64,000 nucleotides of DNA, taken from contig CP136064.1 of NCBI GenBank assembly GCA_032622095.1, forward strand, positions 134,113,129-134,177,128. Reading direction: 5' to 3'. Source of the DNA: Siphonodentalium dalli (Eukaryota; Mollusca; Scaphopoda; Gadilida; Siphonodentaliidae). The translations under genes were made by a program, and so were the position numbers. Positions 34,686 to 45,725 of the stretch are shown here, in pieces; position 1 is the stretch's first letter, and each line of letters opens with the position of its first letter. The notes below the pieces were generated by a model. It had not been told where the DNA came from. It worked only from the letters and a program-made list of their open reading frames with translations, and did no database searches.

Positions 34686-36584
34686 AAGTTAAAAGGCACC
34701 ACTCAACAGACATTTCCGTCACTAGAAATATATATTGTGGGACAAAAATATTACGATGTTTAGAACACAATTTATTTGGCAGTGGCACATGTATTTTATT
34801 TGATTCAATATCTAGGGATGAATATATGAGACAGCATATATGTTTCTTTCATGTTTTGATGATAACTGCACTTATATAATCATGTTATCAAAACAAGTTT
34901 CATAAAATGTCTGTTGTTGTAAAAAAAAATTGTCTGAGGGAGAGTGACCTCATATTCAATTCTTCACTAAAGGCCAGTATAGATTAGACATCAAACTTTA
35001 CAATTTTGCCAACCTTAATATATAACATTGCTGGTGGATTGATATTACAAGAATTGTTATTTTATAATTTTAATGAGAATAACAATTAAACTAAACTGAA
35101 AGTTATTGTCTTTTGCACTGTTTGTTGGCCTCGACTGAAACTATTCACTTTTTCTGGTTACTAACATTCAAGATCTGCTATCCAAAACTTGACGCCAATT
35201 CCAGTGAGTCACACACTCCATGAGTTAGGCAGCACCAGTCTCCTTTATATAGTGATGTTGGTTTCTATAACATAAAATATTGTTATCGTTCTATTATAGG
35301 TTCTAATGGAGAGAGAGATGTAGATATGGCTGGAAGGACAAGACTCCAAGAAATTGCACAACTGCAGTTCATTAAACACACTTGAATTTAGCGAATTGCC
35401 ACATGTACAATCATTACATTCTTACAATGTTACCAGCAGTTTTGTGAAGTAACACAATAATGACAATGATATTGAAAAAGATATATTGCTATGTTCGATG
35501 TACTTTCTCAGCAATGCCATGAAGAAAATCTCATTCCTGATTAACATGCAGATCAAGCAATGGTTAGTTCAAATGATGTCATACTGTGCTTTTCAATTTA
35601 AACTGTGTCCATCTTGGTTATCGGAATGATTCTGGAAGAGAAAGCTCTATGGCTGAGATGATATAATTGTCTACTACAAATTAAATATGCTATATATTTT
35701 TGGAATAAATATACATGTACCATATTTAAATACTAGTACACATCTTTTCATTTAGGAATTCTGATTCCTTATTCATGCCCAATACTGACTGAACTACTAG
35801 GATCCCCTGTATATCAATTGTATACCTTACTCATATTTGAATTTGTGAAGTACTATGTTTCGCTCTATTTAAAATTCTGAGCAACTTCTAAACTTACAAA
35901 TATTTTTGTATATGATGACAATTTCAGTTCTTCATTATCGCTGAAAATACTTGTGCATATTAAAGATCATCTTGACAAAAATTCCTTCAGTCTGGAATAT
36001 ATATGTTTATATTTTAGAAGAAATTCAACTTAAAATATCTAACCATGATTTAGCTATACACATGTGAATAATAAATGCACACTAGCGAAAAATAGTACAA
36101 TGTACTGCACAAATTTAAATATGACTGAAGAATATATTCTATAATCATGATACTTTGACCCTGAGAATGTGACAAAAGTAAAAACAGTCCATATACCACA
36201 TCATATATTTTTACTTCAGCAGATAATTGTAGTCTCTGGGATTAATATAAAAAAGTCCAATTTTTTCACCAAAAAAAGTCATTATCACTAATATTGGTAT
36301 TAGTTAGTAGTTTAATCTCTTTAATATATCAACAAAAGTAGATTATATAGAAATATGTTTTTATCCCAAAAGTCATTGATTTATGGCTACATATACAGCT
36401 ACATGTACATTGTACCAGTCAGTGCTGATTGTTGATGTTACTAAAGATCTGCATGCAAAATACAATAATCATTTATGCTTATCATTATGGTACTCACATT
36501 ATTACATTCTAATGATTTGTCCTGATGAGTTAACCACATCTCTCGTTCTCCATCATTAATATAGTCTGAAAATAGAAATGTATA

Positions 36585-36705
36585 AAGGTAGTGAATCTCG
36601 GGGAGAGCTTTCTGATGAATGGCAACAAGCCACATTTCTGACTAAATCCTGAAATGTTACCCATACTTCTGCTTTGGTTAAGAGGTCGATTACTTAGGGC
36701 ATTAA
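36585..36705 (-). repeat. Single-arm relative of the 34.5 kb hairpin
   Basis: GGAGAGCTTTCTGATGAATG, then GCAACAAGCCACATTTCTGA and CTTTGGTTAAGAGGTCGATT, match the loop and right arm of the hairpin with scattered changes, without the left arm. It may be a degraded copy or an ancestral single-arm form. Confidence 0.7.
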
Positions 36706-37734
36706 TGTATAACTTGGCTAATTTAACCCAACATCTGCCTCACAAGTTCACAACTTATTATACTGATACTGCGACTTGTGAAATCCATCAAATTATCACT
36801 CTCTGTGAGTCCAATAGCTATTCACCTAATTAAACATTATATTTACCAGTCATGGTCCTTGCTGGTTTAAAGCATGGACACAAAACATATGTTTCAAGCA
36901 TTTGTGACCAGGAAGTAGTATTTAAAACAACTATCAGTTGTGTTAATCTAACATATTCATGATTTAGGTCCAGTGCACCATTCTATGACCATACATGATG
37001 GGACAGGACCTCATTTTTGAAGATTTTTCAAACTCTACCCACAAGACGAGAACATTAGGGAGCCATAGCAACCATTTATTCACACAAATTATGGTTCAAT
37101 CAATGCCTAGGACATCCCCCATGCCAGAAATACAGATACAAAAATATCTGCCACAAGGGCTTCCAGTGCATCCATGCACAGTTGCATATAAATCAGAATA
37201 TAATAGAGTTCACATGAATTTTGAAAGGGAAAAAACACATAGAAATCCATATACATTGATATATGGACTATATTTTGAAAGGGAAATTCATTATATGTTG
37301 AAAAAAGTAAAACTTTTGTTTATACTCGCACAATGATCAGATAAATTATGTGCACTTTAGAGGTAACATTGCACTATTATCAAGGCTAATTATAAACATA
37401 ACCCTAGATATTTTCATGTATTTAAGATTCATCAGCCATGTTTGGGTTTCAGCCATTTCAAAATTTCAGATCTACTAGACTTATGCTTATTTTCAAACTG
37501 ATTTAAGATCTTTTTAGTTCATAAATTTATTTCGGCATGTGTTGCAACAATAATAATTGGTACATGTAGCAACCTGAACATTTGTCACATGACTGATATT
37601 TAGAGAAATGTCTGTTTTCAACCTTATTTGAGCTGATTTTTGTCAAAATTTGTCTATATTTGACCCACAGTGTGCAGCGGTGTGTGTATTCCTAGAGTAT
37701 GTGGGACCCGAATTCACATTGACCAGTGTTAGCT

Positions 37735-38010
37735 GATAAAATGGTATGACATAAATGGTATCAGTGTGGGCAATGCCGTCACTTATTATACCCTTGGCTG
37801 TCTTAAGCGAAATAATGGTTCGCTTAATAAGAGTAATCCATTCTCATGAATTAGACTGAAGCACAATTCACTCACACACAGTTCAGACATGCTCTTTCAG
37901 AATTCCGCTCAAGTTGAAACCTTTGACATAGTAGTATCTCAGTCTTTGAGTCAACTATAAATAGGGGAAGGCTCCACACACTGATACCATTTATGTCATA
38001 CCATTTTATC
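37735..38010. mobile_element. 276-bp MITE with perfect ~34-bp TIRs
   Basis: GATAAAATGGTATGACATAA followed by ATGGTATCAGTGTG at 37,735-37,768 is mirrored exactly at 37,977-38,010. The interior has CTTAAGCGAA..TTCGCTTAA. No target duplication is evident. Mirror copy in the right arm at 57,083-57,355. Confidence 0.82.
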
Positions 38011-39581
38011 CAAGATGAGAGAGGTAAAACAAACAATGGTGGTTAAGGGTAACTGAATTATGATTTACCATAATACAATGATACTTTAGAGCAATATATT
38101 TATGCTTAGGTAGAAGTACACGATTTCACAGGTTGTAGGGGGTCTGAAAAATAGAAATATAAATATCTGGGGGGCATAACGGCCAGTGTAGTCTGTGTTA
38201 ACTGTGTCGTTACTGGTTTGAAGGTTTATTTATTTTACAAAACTGGGAAAGTTCTCAAAAAAGTGAAAAATTTGGATACGCAACAGGGTTTTCGTATTCA
38301 GTGAAGGCCAACTCTGTGTTATTGGTTACAGGAAAATAGCCCGATTTCTCTCCCCTGAATTCTGTCATCTGGGCTCGCAAGACTTTTTTTTCAAATTGAT
38401 ACGATAACTTTTTTTCTATTTCAAATATTTCTCAGCTCTATCAGGTGGAAGAATCTTATTTATTGACATTCGCTCTATCATGGTCTGTTTTTGGGTAGAA
38501 AATGGCCAATTTGAGTGAAAAAAATGGGTAAAATTGAGCGGTTCGTGTGTGCAAACCAAGGGGCATAACTCAATGACATATTGTACGAAGAACCAAAAGT
38601 ACATTTAAATGATTACACCTAAAATTTCTGTCGAAATTAAAACATGCTTGATTGGATATATGCCAACGATAATGGCTTAGCATTGATTTGAAGTACAGTA
38701 CCCCCTCCCAGGTTGGCAAAATTGCTGGAAATCGTGTATTGCTACCTTAAAGCTTAATTGAATTGTTTTATCATAATTAGCTTATATCAGTAAATGTGCA
38801 TTAACTTTGCATATACTCTGGAAATTGTTTTCAACTGGTACCTATATCTTTCCAATTGTTGGAAAATTAAAAACTGAAACCCCTTTATTGGAGGATGTGT
38901 TAACATTTATTAACTGACTATGCTTAGCATATACATGTATGATTTATGCAGCACAATAAATTAGCATGATTGGGTTCTTCGGCTATTTTACCTCGGTATA
39001 AGCTGATGCAAAGATTGTAGGTGGAGCAGGGGGATGGGGGTAGTAAAAAATTTGCAGGAAGGAATGAATTTTTTTTTGCATCTGGCATTTTCGGGGACCC
39101 ATCACCACCAAACCTGCAAAACCAATATGTTTTTTACTCCCAATTTGTTCACACCCACCTCCCAAATTTCACTAAATTTGGTTCAAAACTGAATAAAGCT
39201 GTACTGATATTACTCATATGACTGGGAATGATCTATCTCATTTAGTTCAAATAACAGTTTAACCTGTTTCAGAAGCTGTTTTGATGGAAATAAACATAGT
39301 CACATCACTCTATCAGACTTGGATACTTTAGGTCTTGCCAGAGATCATCTTAGTTGATAGACAAGCAAATAATTCACTGATTGGCTTGATGCACTGATGA
39401 CAGATATTTTTTACCCATTGATAGTCAGATACTTTCTATCCGTTGATAGTGACATTTAATGTCAGTTGCTCGCTCATTTTCCATTCACACAATGATCTAT
39501 GCATTAGCGACATCAAGACAAGTTTATTTATTTAAGTTTTACGTTTCTGGAAGGTTCTTTTTAGGTATAATTGATCTACAC
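38011..39581. other. Arm sequence without a recognised gene
   Basis: Contains GTACAGTACCCCCTCCCAGG (38,694-38,713), reminiscent of the MITE C terminus, and GGGGCATAACTCAATGACAT (38,560), a phrase common in mollusc-like repeats. Open frames are about 60 codons and unrecognised. Confidence 0.5.
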
Positions 39582-39585
39582 TTAA

Positions 39586-40054
39586 AGGTACTCAACCCGT
39601 AAAGAGGGTCCCCATCTCAACAGATTCCAACAACAACAATCCGATCGGAGGGTCCTATATTACTATTTCTTTGGCTTTGGGGGTAAAAAATATTTGATTC
39701 GAGTCGAGGAACCCATCAAACAAAGCTCAGAGTTATTAGATATTGATTTTTGAAATTTGTTATAAACTCGAGATCAGTACTACTAACTGCCGTAATCTGC
39801 TCTGGATGTGTTCTCCAAATCTATTCAAACAGACAAGGATGGATAACTCTAAAATCAAGTGGTAATTTTAACGCAATTTTTACTGAGTTCTGGGCCAGAT
39901 AGTATTCCCGATAATGAAAAATAATAGATTTCTAAAATCGATATCTAACAAATCTGAGCTTTGATGGGTGACTTCCTCGACTCGAATCAAATATTTTTGA
40001 CCCCCGAAGCCATTGAAATAGTAATTGAGAGGAGTTTTATCGGGTTGAGTACCT
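39586..40054. mobile_element. TTAA-flanked foldback MITE, family A, copy 3
   Basis: 469 bp with AGGTACTCAACCCG / CGGGTTGAGTACCT ends and TTAA at 39582-39585 and 40055-40058. The flanks (GGTATAATTGATCTACAC and GCATATTTTATTTACCCTCA) occur joined, without the MITE, at 41,030-41,065 as TTGATCTACACTTAAGTATA. That is an empty paralogous site within the same window. Confidence 0.95.
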
Positions 40055-40199
40055 TTAAGCATATTTTATTTACCCTCATTCCTCAAGCATTTTCACATTT
40101 ATTATTTATTTACACTTTAGCTCAAAACATTGATTCCCCCATGAATTAATTTCAAATGGCACAGGCCTAAACACATCAATAAAGTTTATATAGACCCAC

Positions 40200-40863
40200 C
40201 ATATGATGGAAACAATCCCCCAGTAACCCCAAGATGTTTTATGACCATGGGAATGGTATAGATCTGTGCAGGATATGTCTCTTTTATAAAAATACTATAT
40301 CTCAGGGATGGAGACACAAATTCTTGGGGACAGGGATGCTGATATTATGAAAATAGGGGTTTTCCCCCTATTTCAAGTCAATAAGTACACCAATAAGCAA
40401 ACCCCCAGTAACCCCTAATTGCCTATTTACGGCCATGGAAATGGTATATATCTATGCAGGAGATGTCCCTTTAATAAAATATACTACAGCTCTGGGAGTG
40501 AGGCACTTATTAGGACACCAGGGACAGAAATGCTTCAACTATTGAGTCTGTATGGGACTACTACTTTGGGCCCATGATAATATACTATGAGATTGACTCA
40601 AATCATTCACAATCAGAGGGAAGTGTGATGAAGGAATTTTTTCACCCCCACCGTCCCATATGCAAAAAGACATAGATTAATGTCATCTCCACTGCACTAA
40701 GGGCCATATGAGGTCCCAGTACCATACATATGGTGTTTTTGTTGTTATAAATACTCAAAATGAGTTTTAAACTGTTACAAATGTCAAATAAGTGCTCAAA
40801 GTAAATCATTTGATGGGTCACCCACCCCGAAATACCTTCCTGTAAATTTCGTATCACCCCCCA

Positions 40864-40897
<34 letters not shown>

Positions 40898-42710
40898 ATA
40901 ATATCTGCCATTGAAAGATTCTACTGATATGCAGACAATATATGTGGTTGCATCAATTTCAGCTTGAGGGGAGCTCTATGGGAGTGTAATTATTTATGTA
41001 TAAGCATAACTAATTTACATTTAGGTATAATTGATCTACACTTAAGTATATTTTATTTACCCTCATTTCTCAAGCATTTTCACATTTATCATTTATTTAC
41101 GCTTAAGCCCTAATTGTCTATTTACGGCCATGGAAAATTGGAAATGGTATATATCTGTGCAGGAGATGTCCCTTTAATAAAATATACTACAGCTCTGGGA
41201 GTGAGGCACTTATTAGGACACCAGGGACAGAAATTTTCTTCAACTATTGAGTCTGTATGGGGCTACTACTTTGGGCCCATGATAATATACTATGAGATTG
41301 ACTCAAATCAGTCACAATCAGAGGGAAGTAAGGGAGAGCGAGTTTGGTATTTAATTGTTAGACGCAAATTTGTGCAAATGATTTATGCTTAAGTGCAAAT
41401 ATTTGCAAATAAATAATAAATATGAAAGCCCCCCCCCCCCCCCCCCCATCATTTCAGCCCCAGGGGAGTTTTTAGATCTGGAATTTGATTTATGCTTAAG
41501 TGTATGGGAGGCCCAATTCACATTTAATAATTAATTGTGCTTAAGCACAATCAATTGCACTTAACACTTTAGCGTAATCAATTGTGCTTAAGTGCAATTA
41601 ATTGCGCTTAAGCGCAAATAATTTCGCTTCAGTGCAATCATTGCGCTTATGCGCAATTCATGGTTATAGGTAACTAAACACCCCTGGTGAATAAATAGGT
41701 TTCTCCATAACTTAGCATTAACTCCTATTGACATATCACCTCTTGGTTTCATTGGTTTGGATGGGTAGGGAGCTAGCCCAACTTCTTTATCAAAATGGCT
41801 GACACGCAATAGTATCACCTTCTGTTTTAGTTGGAGCGACTCGTGATAGCATTATAATATCTTCAGTATATATTAGTTATTCTGTATTAGTCGGGGCGAC
41901 TTTGATTTTCCTCAATTTTCGAGTATACAGGCACACCATATGAGGGAAGCAAGCCCTCGGTGGAACTACATGTATATGACCATGGCAATACTATAGATTT
42001 GTGTAATAAAAAGAACTAGAGCTCGAGGACTGAGACACCAAAGCTCCAGGAATGAGACACCAATCTTTTTTGACAGGGATGCTGATAATATGAAAATAGG
42101 GTTATTTCCTCTGATTTAAGTCAATAAGTAAACCATATGAGGTAAGCAAGCCCTCATGCAGTGACACCACATGCATGCTATAGTATATGACCATAGTAAG
42201 GGCCCAAATCATTGCAATAATACATTAAAAAACATCATACAAAAAATTACTAGAGTTCCGGGAAGGAGACATAAATTCTTTGGATAGATGGATGCTGATA
42301 ATATGTAATTAGGGATTATCCTTGTTGAACACACACTCACATTTGACTGTTGAGTTCTCAGGCTAATTAAAACAGGTTAAAATTAGCCCAATGCTCCTCT
42401 TGTGTTGCTAGTTGATACACCAGGTCATGCCAATAATTTATGGGCAAGTTAGATAGTAGTAACCCTTAATTCCATTTTTATGGCCATGGAAATGGTATAT
42501 ATCTGTGCAGGAGATATCCCTTTAATAAAATATACTAGAGCTCTGGGAGTGAGACACCAATTCCTGGGACACCATGGACAGAGATGCTGACATGGATATA
42601 TGTTTTTTTCTTCAACTTCTAGTCTGTATGGGGCTATTACTATGGGCCCATCAGAATTTACTATGAGATGGACCCAATCATTCACAATCAGAGGGAAGTA
42701 AGGAAGTGCT
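40200..42710. repeat. Diverged repeat block ATGGCCATGGAAATGGTATA, several copies
   Basis: A ~200-bp block (CCATGGAAATGGTATATATC, TGTGCAGGAGATGTCCCTTT, AATAAAATATACTA, GAGTGAG.CAC, TTTGGGCCCAT, TCACAATCAGAGGGAAG) occurs at about 40,420-40,622, 41,120-41,330 and 42,480-42,705. More distant relatives lie at 40,235-40,360, 41,980-42,110 and 42,190-42,320. The inner edge of the left inverted arm (40,488) falls inside one copy. Confidence 0.82.
40863..40892. repeat. Poly-C tract of about 30 nt
   Basis: The longest of many C or G homopolymers in the window; a second of 17 nt lies at 41,431-41,447. Such runs are difficult to sequence, so the lengths may not be exact. Confidence 0.9.
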
Positions 42711-42868
42711 AGGTATTTGCGCTTAACCGCAAATGATTTGCGCTTTAAGAGCAAATAAATTGATAGACACATATTTGCGCTTTAGTGCAAATGATTTGTG
42801 CTTATTAAGGGCAAATTGTTTTATGCTTAAGCGCAAATAAATAATAAATGTGAAAAGGACCTCCCATA
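41506..42868. mobile_element. Possible element with termini made of CTTAAG-centred palindromes
   Basis: ATGGGAGGCCCAATTCACAT (41,505-41,524), then a run of ATTGTGCTTAAGCACAAT, ATTGTGCTTAAGTGCAAT and TTGCGCTTAAGCGCAAA units, faces GCTTAAGCGCAAATAAATAA, TAAATGTGAAAAGGACCTCC and CAT on the opposite strand at 42,827-42,868. The left array spans 41,524-41,660 and the right 42,712-42,840. The interior is the repeat block and unassigned sequence. Whether this is one mobile unit or two neighbouring arrays is uncertain. Confidence 0.5.
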
Positions 42869-43354
42869 GTTGCCCACTTCCGATCAACTTCGCCTCAAAA
42901 TTATGGACTTACATGTAATGTGCAGATAAAATACTGTTAATCAATTAGAGAACTTATATATTTGATTTTCCGTTGATAGTAACTAGCCCATCTGAGAATA
43001 ACTTTTGGAAACTCAATGTGGGGAAAAAAAATCCACCCCTACTATTATTTTTGGCCTGTAATTTATTCAATCTGGGAAAATTTTCCACAATCATGGTCAT
43101 GAAAAATATTACAGTATTATTATTATTTTTGGTAGGCCTACTAGTACTAACAGCAACACTGCACATGCTTATGATGCTACATATACTGCTAGTACTATTT
43201 GAATGGTGAATAACGAGACCTTCAACTTCAAGACGACAAGAGTAAGGCCTAAAAAAAAATTATTTAATATTGCCTGTTGGAATTTGTGTGGATATCAATT
43301 TCAATTTTATAGCGAAGAGTGATACAATTTTTTACCTCTTTTTTTTGGGAGCTC

Positions 43355-45478
43355 ATAAAAGCCGAACACAACCGAACACAACCGAACATAACCGAACACA
43401 AGTCCAAATAATGGGAAATTTCACGAATAAAGTTCATAGGCATATGTATTCATGTTCACACTATTACTATACGAACTTTGGTGGAGTTCGGGCCAATAAT
43501 AAGTGTTTTATTCGATATTTTGTAAAACGCGTTTAGTGTTCGGCATAGAAAAGCCGAACACAAGTTTATGTTCGACACTCAGTCACCGGTAATTAATTAA
43601 CACATAGATATGCATAGATGTGGCGTACGTTAGCTGGCGTTTGAGATATATAACTCTATATACAGTCTACTAAATATAAGACCACCTTGTAAAGTTCATA
43701 GGCATATGTATTCACGTTCATACTATTACTATGCGAAGTTTGGTTCAATAATGAGTGTTTTGTTGGGTGTTTTGTATAACGCGTTTGTGTTTGGCATAGA
43801 AAAGCCGAACACAAACTTCTGTCTCATGGATTAGATTATCCGCTGATAGGTGATAATTAATATCTGCCAGAAGGGATTTGGCAGGTTTAATTCGCGAGAA
43901 AAAACGTGTTTTGTTGTCCATTTTCGTCTGCATTCTCACTAAAATGTTACCCACCCCGTTATTATTACAAGTCATTTCGTACAATGTGGTAGTTTAGATG
44001 GATCATACTGGACAAATGCGAACATATCAGCACGCCCCGGACTTCTAAGAAGTAGTAAATCGGTTGTCGAGTTAAGATACTCGGAAATGGTTCGGAGAAT
44101 ATAATACTAACCACAAAACAAATAGTTTATTGCAATCATAAGTAAACATTGTAAAATTATATATAATAGTGTTCTTGTTGGCGACATAACATCTCTTGGT
44201 GGTGGTGCAGGGAATTCTGGTGGAATTGATGTCAATCATAGTATATGTTCAAAGTACTATACAATATACTTATATGCAAATTCTGTCCTCGGCGGAACGG
44301 ATTTGGGCAGAGTTTGTTCTCCTTGAAGTCAGTGGATGGAAATGGCTCTGATGCGTGCCTAACTTTTGTGTATATATCATGCTGTATGGTGGAAGCCGAT
44401 ATAAAGCCAGTGTTCAACTTATCGTAGAAACACATGCATCGAATACCGATTGAATTGAAATGAATTGTCTGAATACGAATAAAGAGCGTTTCGTATTGTA
44501 TCTTTTTAAAAGTCTGATATGCAGGAATTTAAGATCGTTTTCTAAAATGTGCCTGATATGACAGGAATGTGATATGAAAGGAATAATTATTTTTGAGCCA
44601 AGATACCTTTTGACGCTTGCTAGGGTTGATTGATCTAGTTTTGCATGCCTTTACTCTTTTAATCTGACATGGCTTCTTGGCAATAGCCGCGGTTTTCGGT
44701 ATCGTCAAACGTCCGTCAGTCGAAATTTGCCGAAGATTCTGGCATAAATTAAATTGGTCACCAAGCGATGACTTAGTAAAAAGTCATTGATTTTCAATTG
44801 CTGGCACTCTACATGAAACCATCGGTCACACATATCGCAGCCGATGCTGCGTATCTCGTGACATTCCTGGGAACAAACACCACATGGGTAAATCAATTTG
44901 GAATTAGGCATTGTAGAATTTTCAGACCTGTGATCAGAATGCCAAATACTGCTGAGATTGTGATTTGCCAAATAATATCATACCACATTCTTATATAGAA
45001 CTTCTCGGATATTGCACCATGAACTCACTTTCTTGTCACTCAAATATTGTTTTTACAATCGTACGTTGTCTTTCATGGCGGGGCCCACCAAAAGCATGTT
45101 GTTTCTATAATAGTAGGCGCCATCAAATACTGATTGCAACTAACTGTCAAAACACTGAACTACAATAGGTGAGAGACCGCCACCAACAACAATTAAAGCC
45201 TTTCGGCTTAGTGACCATATCTCTGATATTAATTATCACCTAGCTAGACAGCCGTTATAGACTAATACACGAGAGAAGCTTGTGTTCGGCTTTTCTATGC
45301 CGAACACTGAACGCGTTTTACAAAATATCGAATAAAACACTTATTATTGGCCCGAACTCCACCAAACTTCATATATTAATAGTGTGAACATGAATACACA
45401 CGCCTATGAACTTTATTCGTTATATTTCCCATTATTTGGACTTGTGTTCGGTTGTGTTCGGTTATGTTCGGCTTTTAT
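43355..45478. mobile_element. 2.1 kb long-TIR element with ACCGAACACA subrepeats
   Basis: ATAAAAGCCGAACACAACCG at 43,355 is mirrored by CGGTTATGTTCGGCTTTTAT ending at 45,478. Similarity continues about 215 bp inwards (CAAATAATGGGAAAT, TAAAACGCGTTTAG, GCATAGAAAAGCCGAACAC). The left TIR is partly duplicated at 43,690-43,815. The terminal GAACACAACC units vary in number. No clear target duplication. The PHD-like remnant at 44.7-45.0 kb lies inside. Confidence 0.8.
44705..44971 (-). pseudogene. PHD-like zinc-finger coding remnant
   Basis: 88 codons on the minus strand. Around residue 29 it reads PCGVC, about 14 residues later CDMCDRWFHVEC: Cys-x2-Cys ... Cys-x2-Cys-x4-His-x2-Cys, six ligands of a PHD/RING-like finger with the usual W before FH. 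The last Cys pair is not present in frame. PHD fingers of this style precede the endonuclease in many animal non-LTR elements and also occur in DNA transposon proteins (family knowledge). Upstream codons (44,435-44,232) have no recognisable motif. I cannot say whether this is the element's own gene or a captured fragment. Confidence 0.6.
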
Positions 45479-45593
45479 ACGCACCGTTTTTTTTCACGAC
45501 GACATCTTCGACATTTTCACCAACGGCATCGTCTTCGCTACTTGACAACCCAAGTTCTGCCGACAAAATCGACCCTTTCTTCTTGCCAATCTT
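45479..45593 (-). pseudogene. Downstream piece of the interrupted Cys-rich (CXC-like) reading frame
   Basis: This segment sits immediately left of the ATCTT-flanked transposon. If the transposon and one ATCTT are removed, the minus-strand frame from 53,865-54,036 continues here for about 31 codons to a TGA at 45,494-45,496, with a basic stretch and two more cysteines. A second frame (acidic, SSSEDD) is also open, so the true frame is not certain. Confidence 0.4.
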
Positions 45594-45725
45594 CAGGTCT
45601 GGCACATCCTGAATTCCGCTATTATACCTATATTTGACTATTATAGTGGAATATGACTATATCATATTCATGTTTTGTTTATTTGCGTTGGAAATATGAG
45701 ACGGCGCATGCCATTGCAGAGCCAG

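Larger units (their letters stand above)
34016..37734. other. AT-rich arm sequence, mostly unassigned
   Basis: Apart from the hairpin at 34,546-34,685 and its fragment near 36,600, I see no bounded element or gene. A 113-codon frame (36,995-37,336) is identical in the mirror arm, which follows from the overall arm identity and is not evidence of coding. Confidence 0.5.
31011..40488 (+). repeat. Left arm of a giant inverted repeat
   Basis: Every stretch compared between 31,011 and 40,488 is found in reverse complement between 54,605 and 64,000. The coordinate sum of paired bases is 95,093 near the inner edge, 95,087 around 36-37 kb and 95,011 below 34.7 kb. That gives only about 82 bp of net indel over 9.4 kb, and substitutions are scattered at about 1% by eye. 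Most of the 82 bp is one 76-bp segment (about 35,668-35,743) present here and absent on the right. The inner edge falls after AATATACTACA at 40,488. Confidence 0.95.

Noticed and set aside
36995..37336. 113-codon frame conserved in both inverted arms
   Set aside because: The arms are about 99% identical throughout, so conservation of this frame carries no information; no motif is recognisable.
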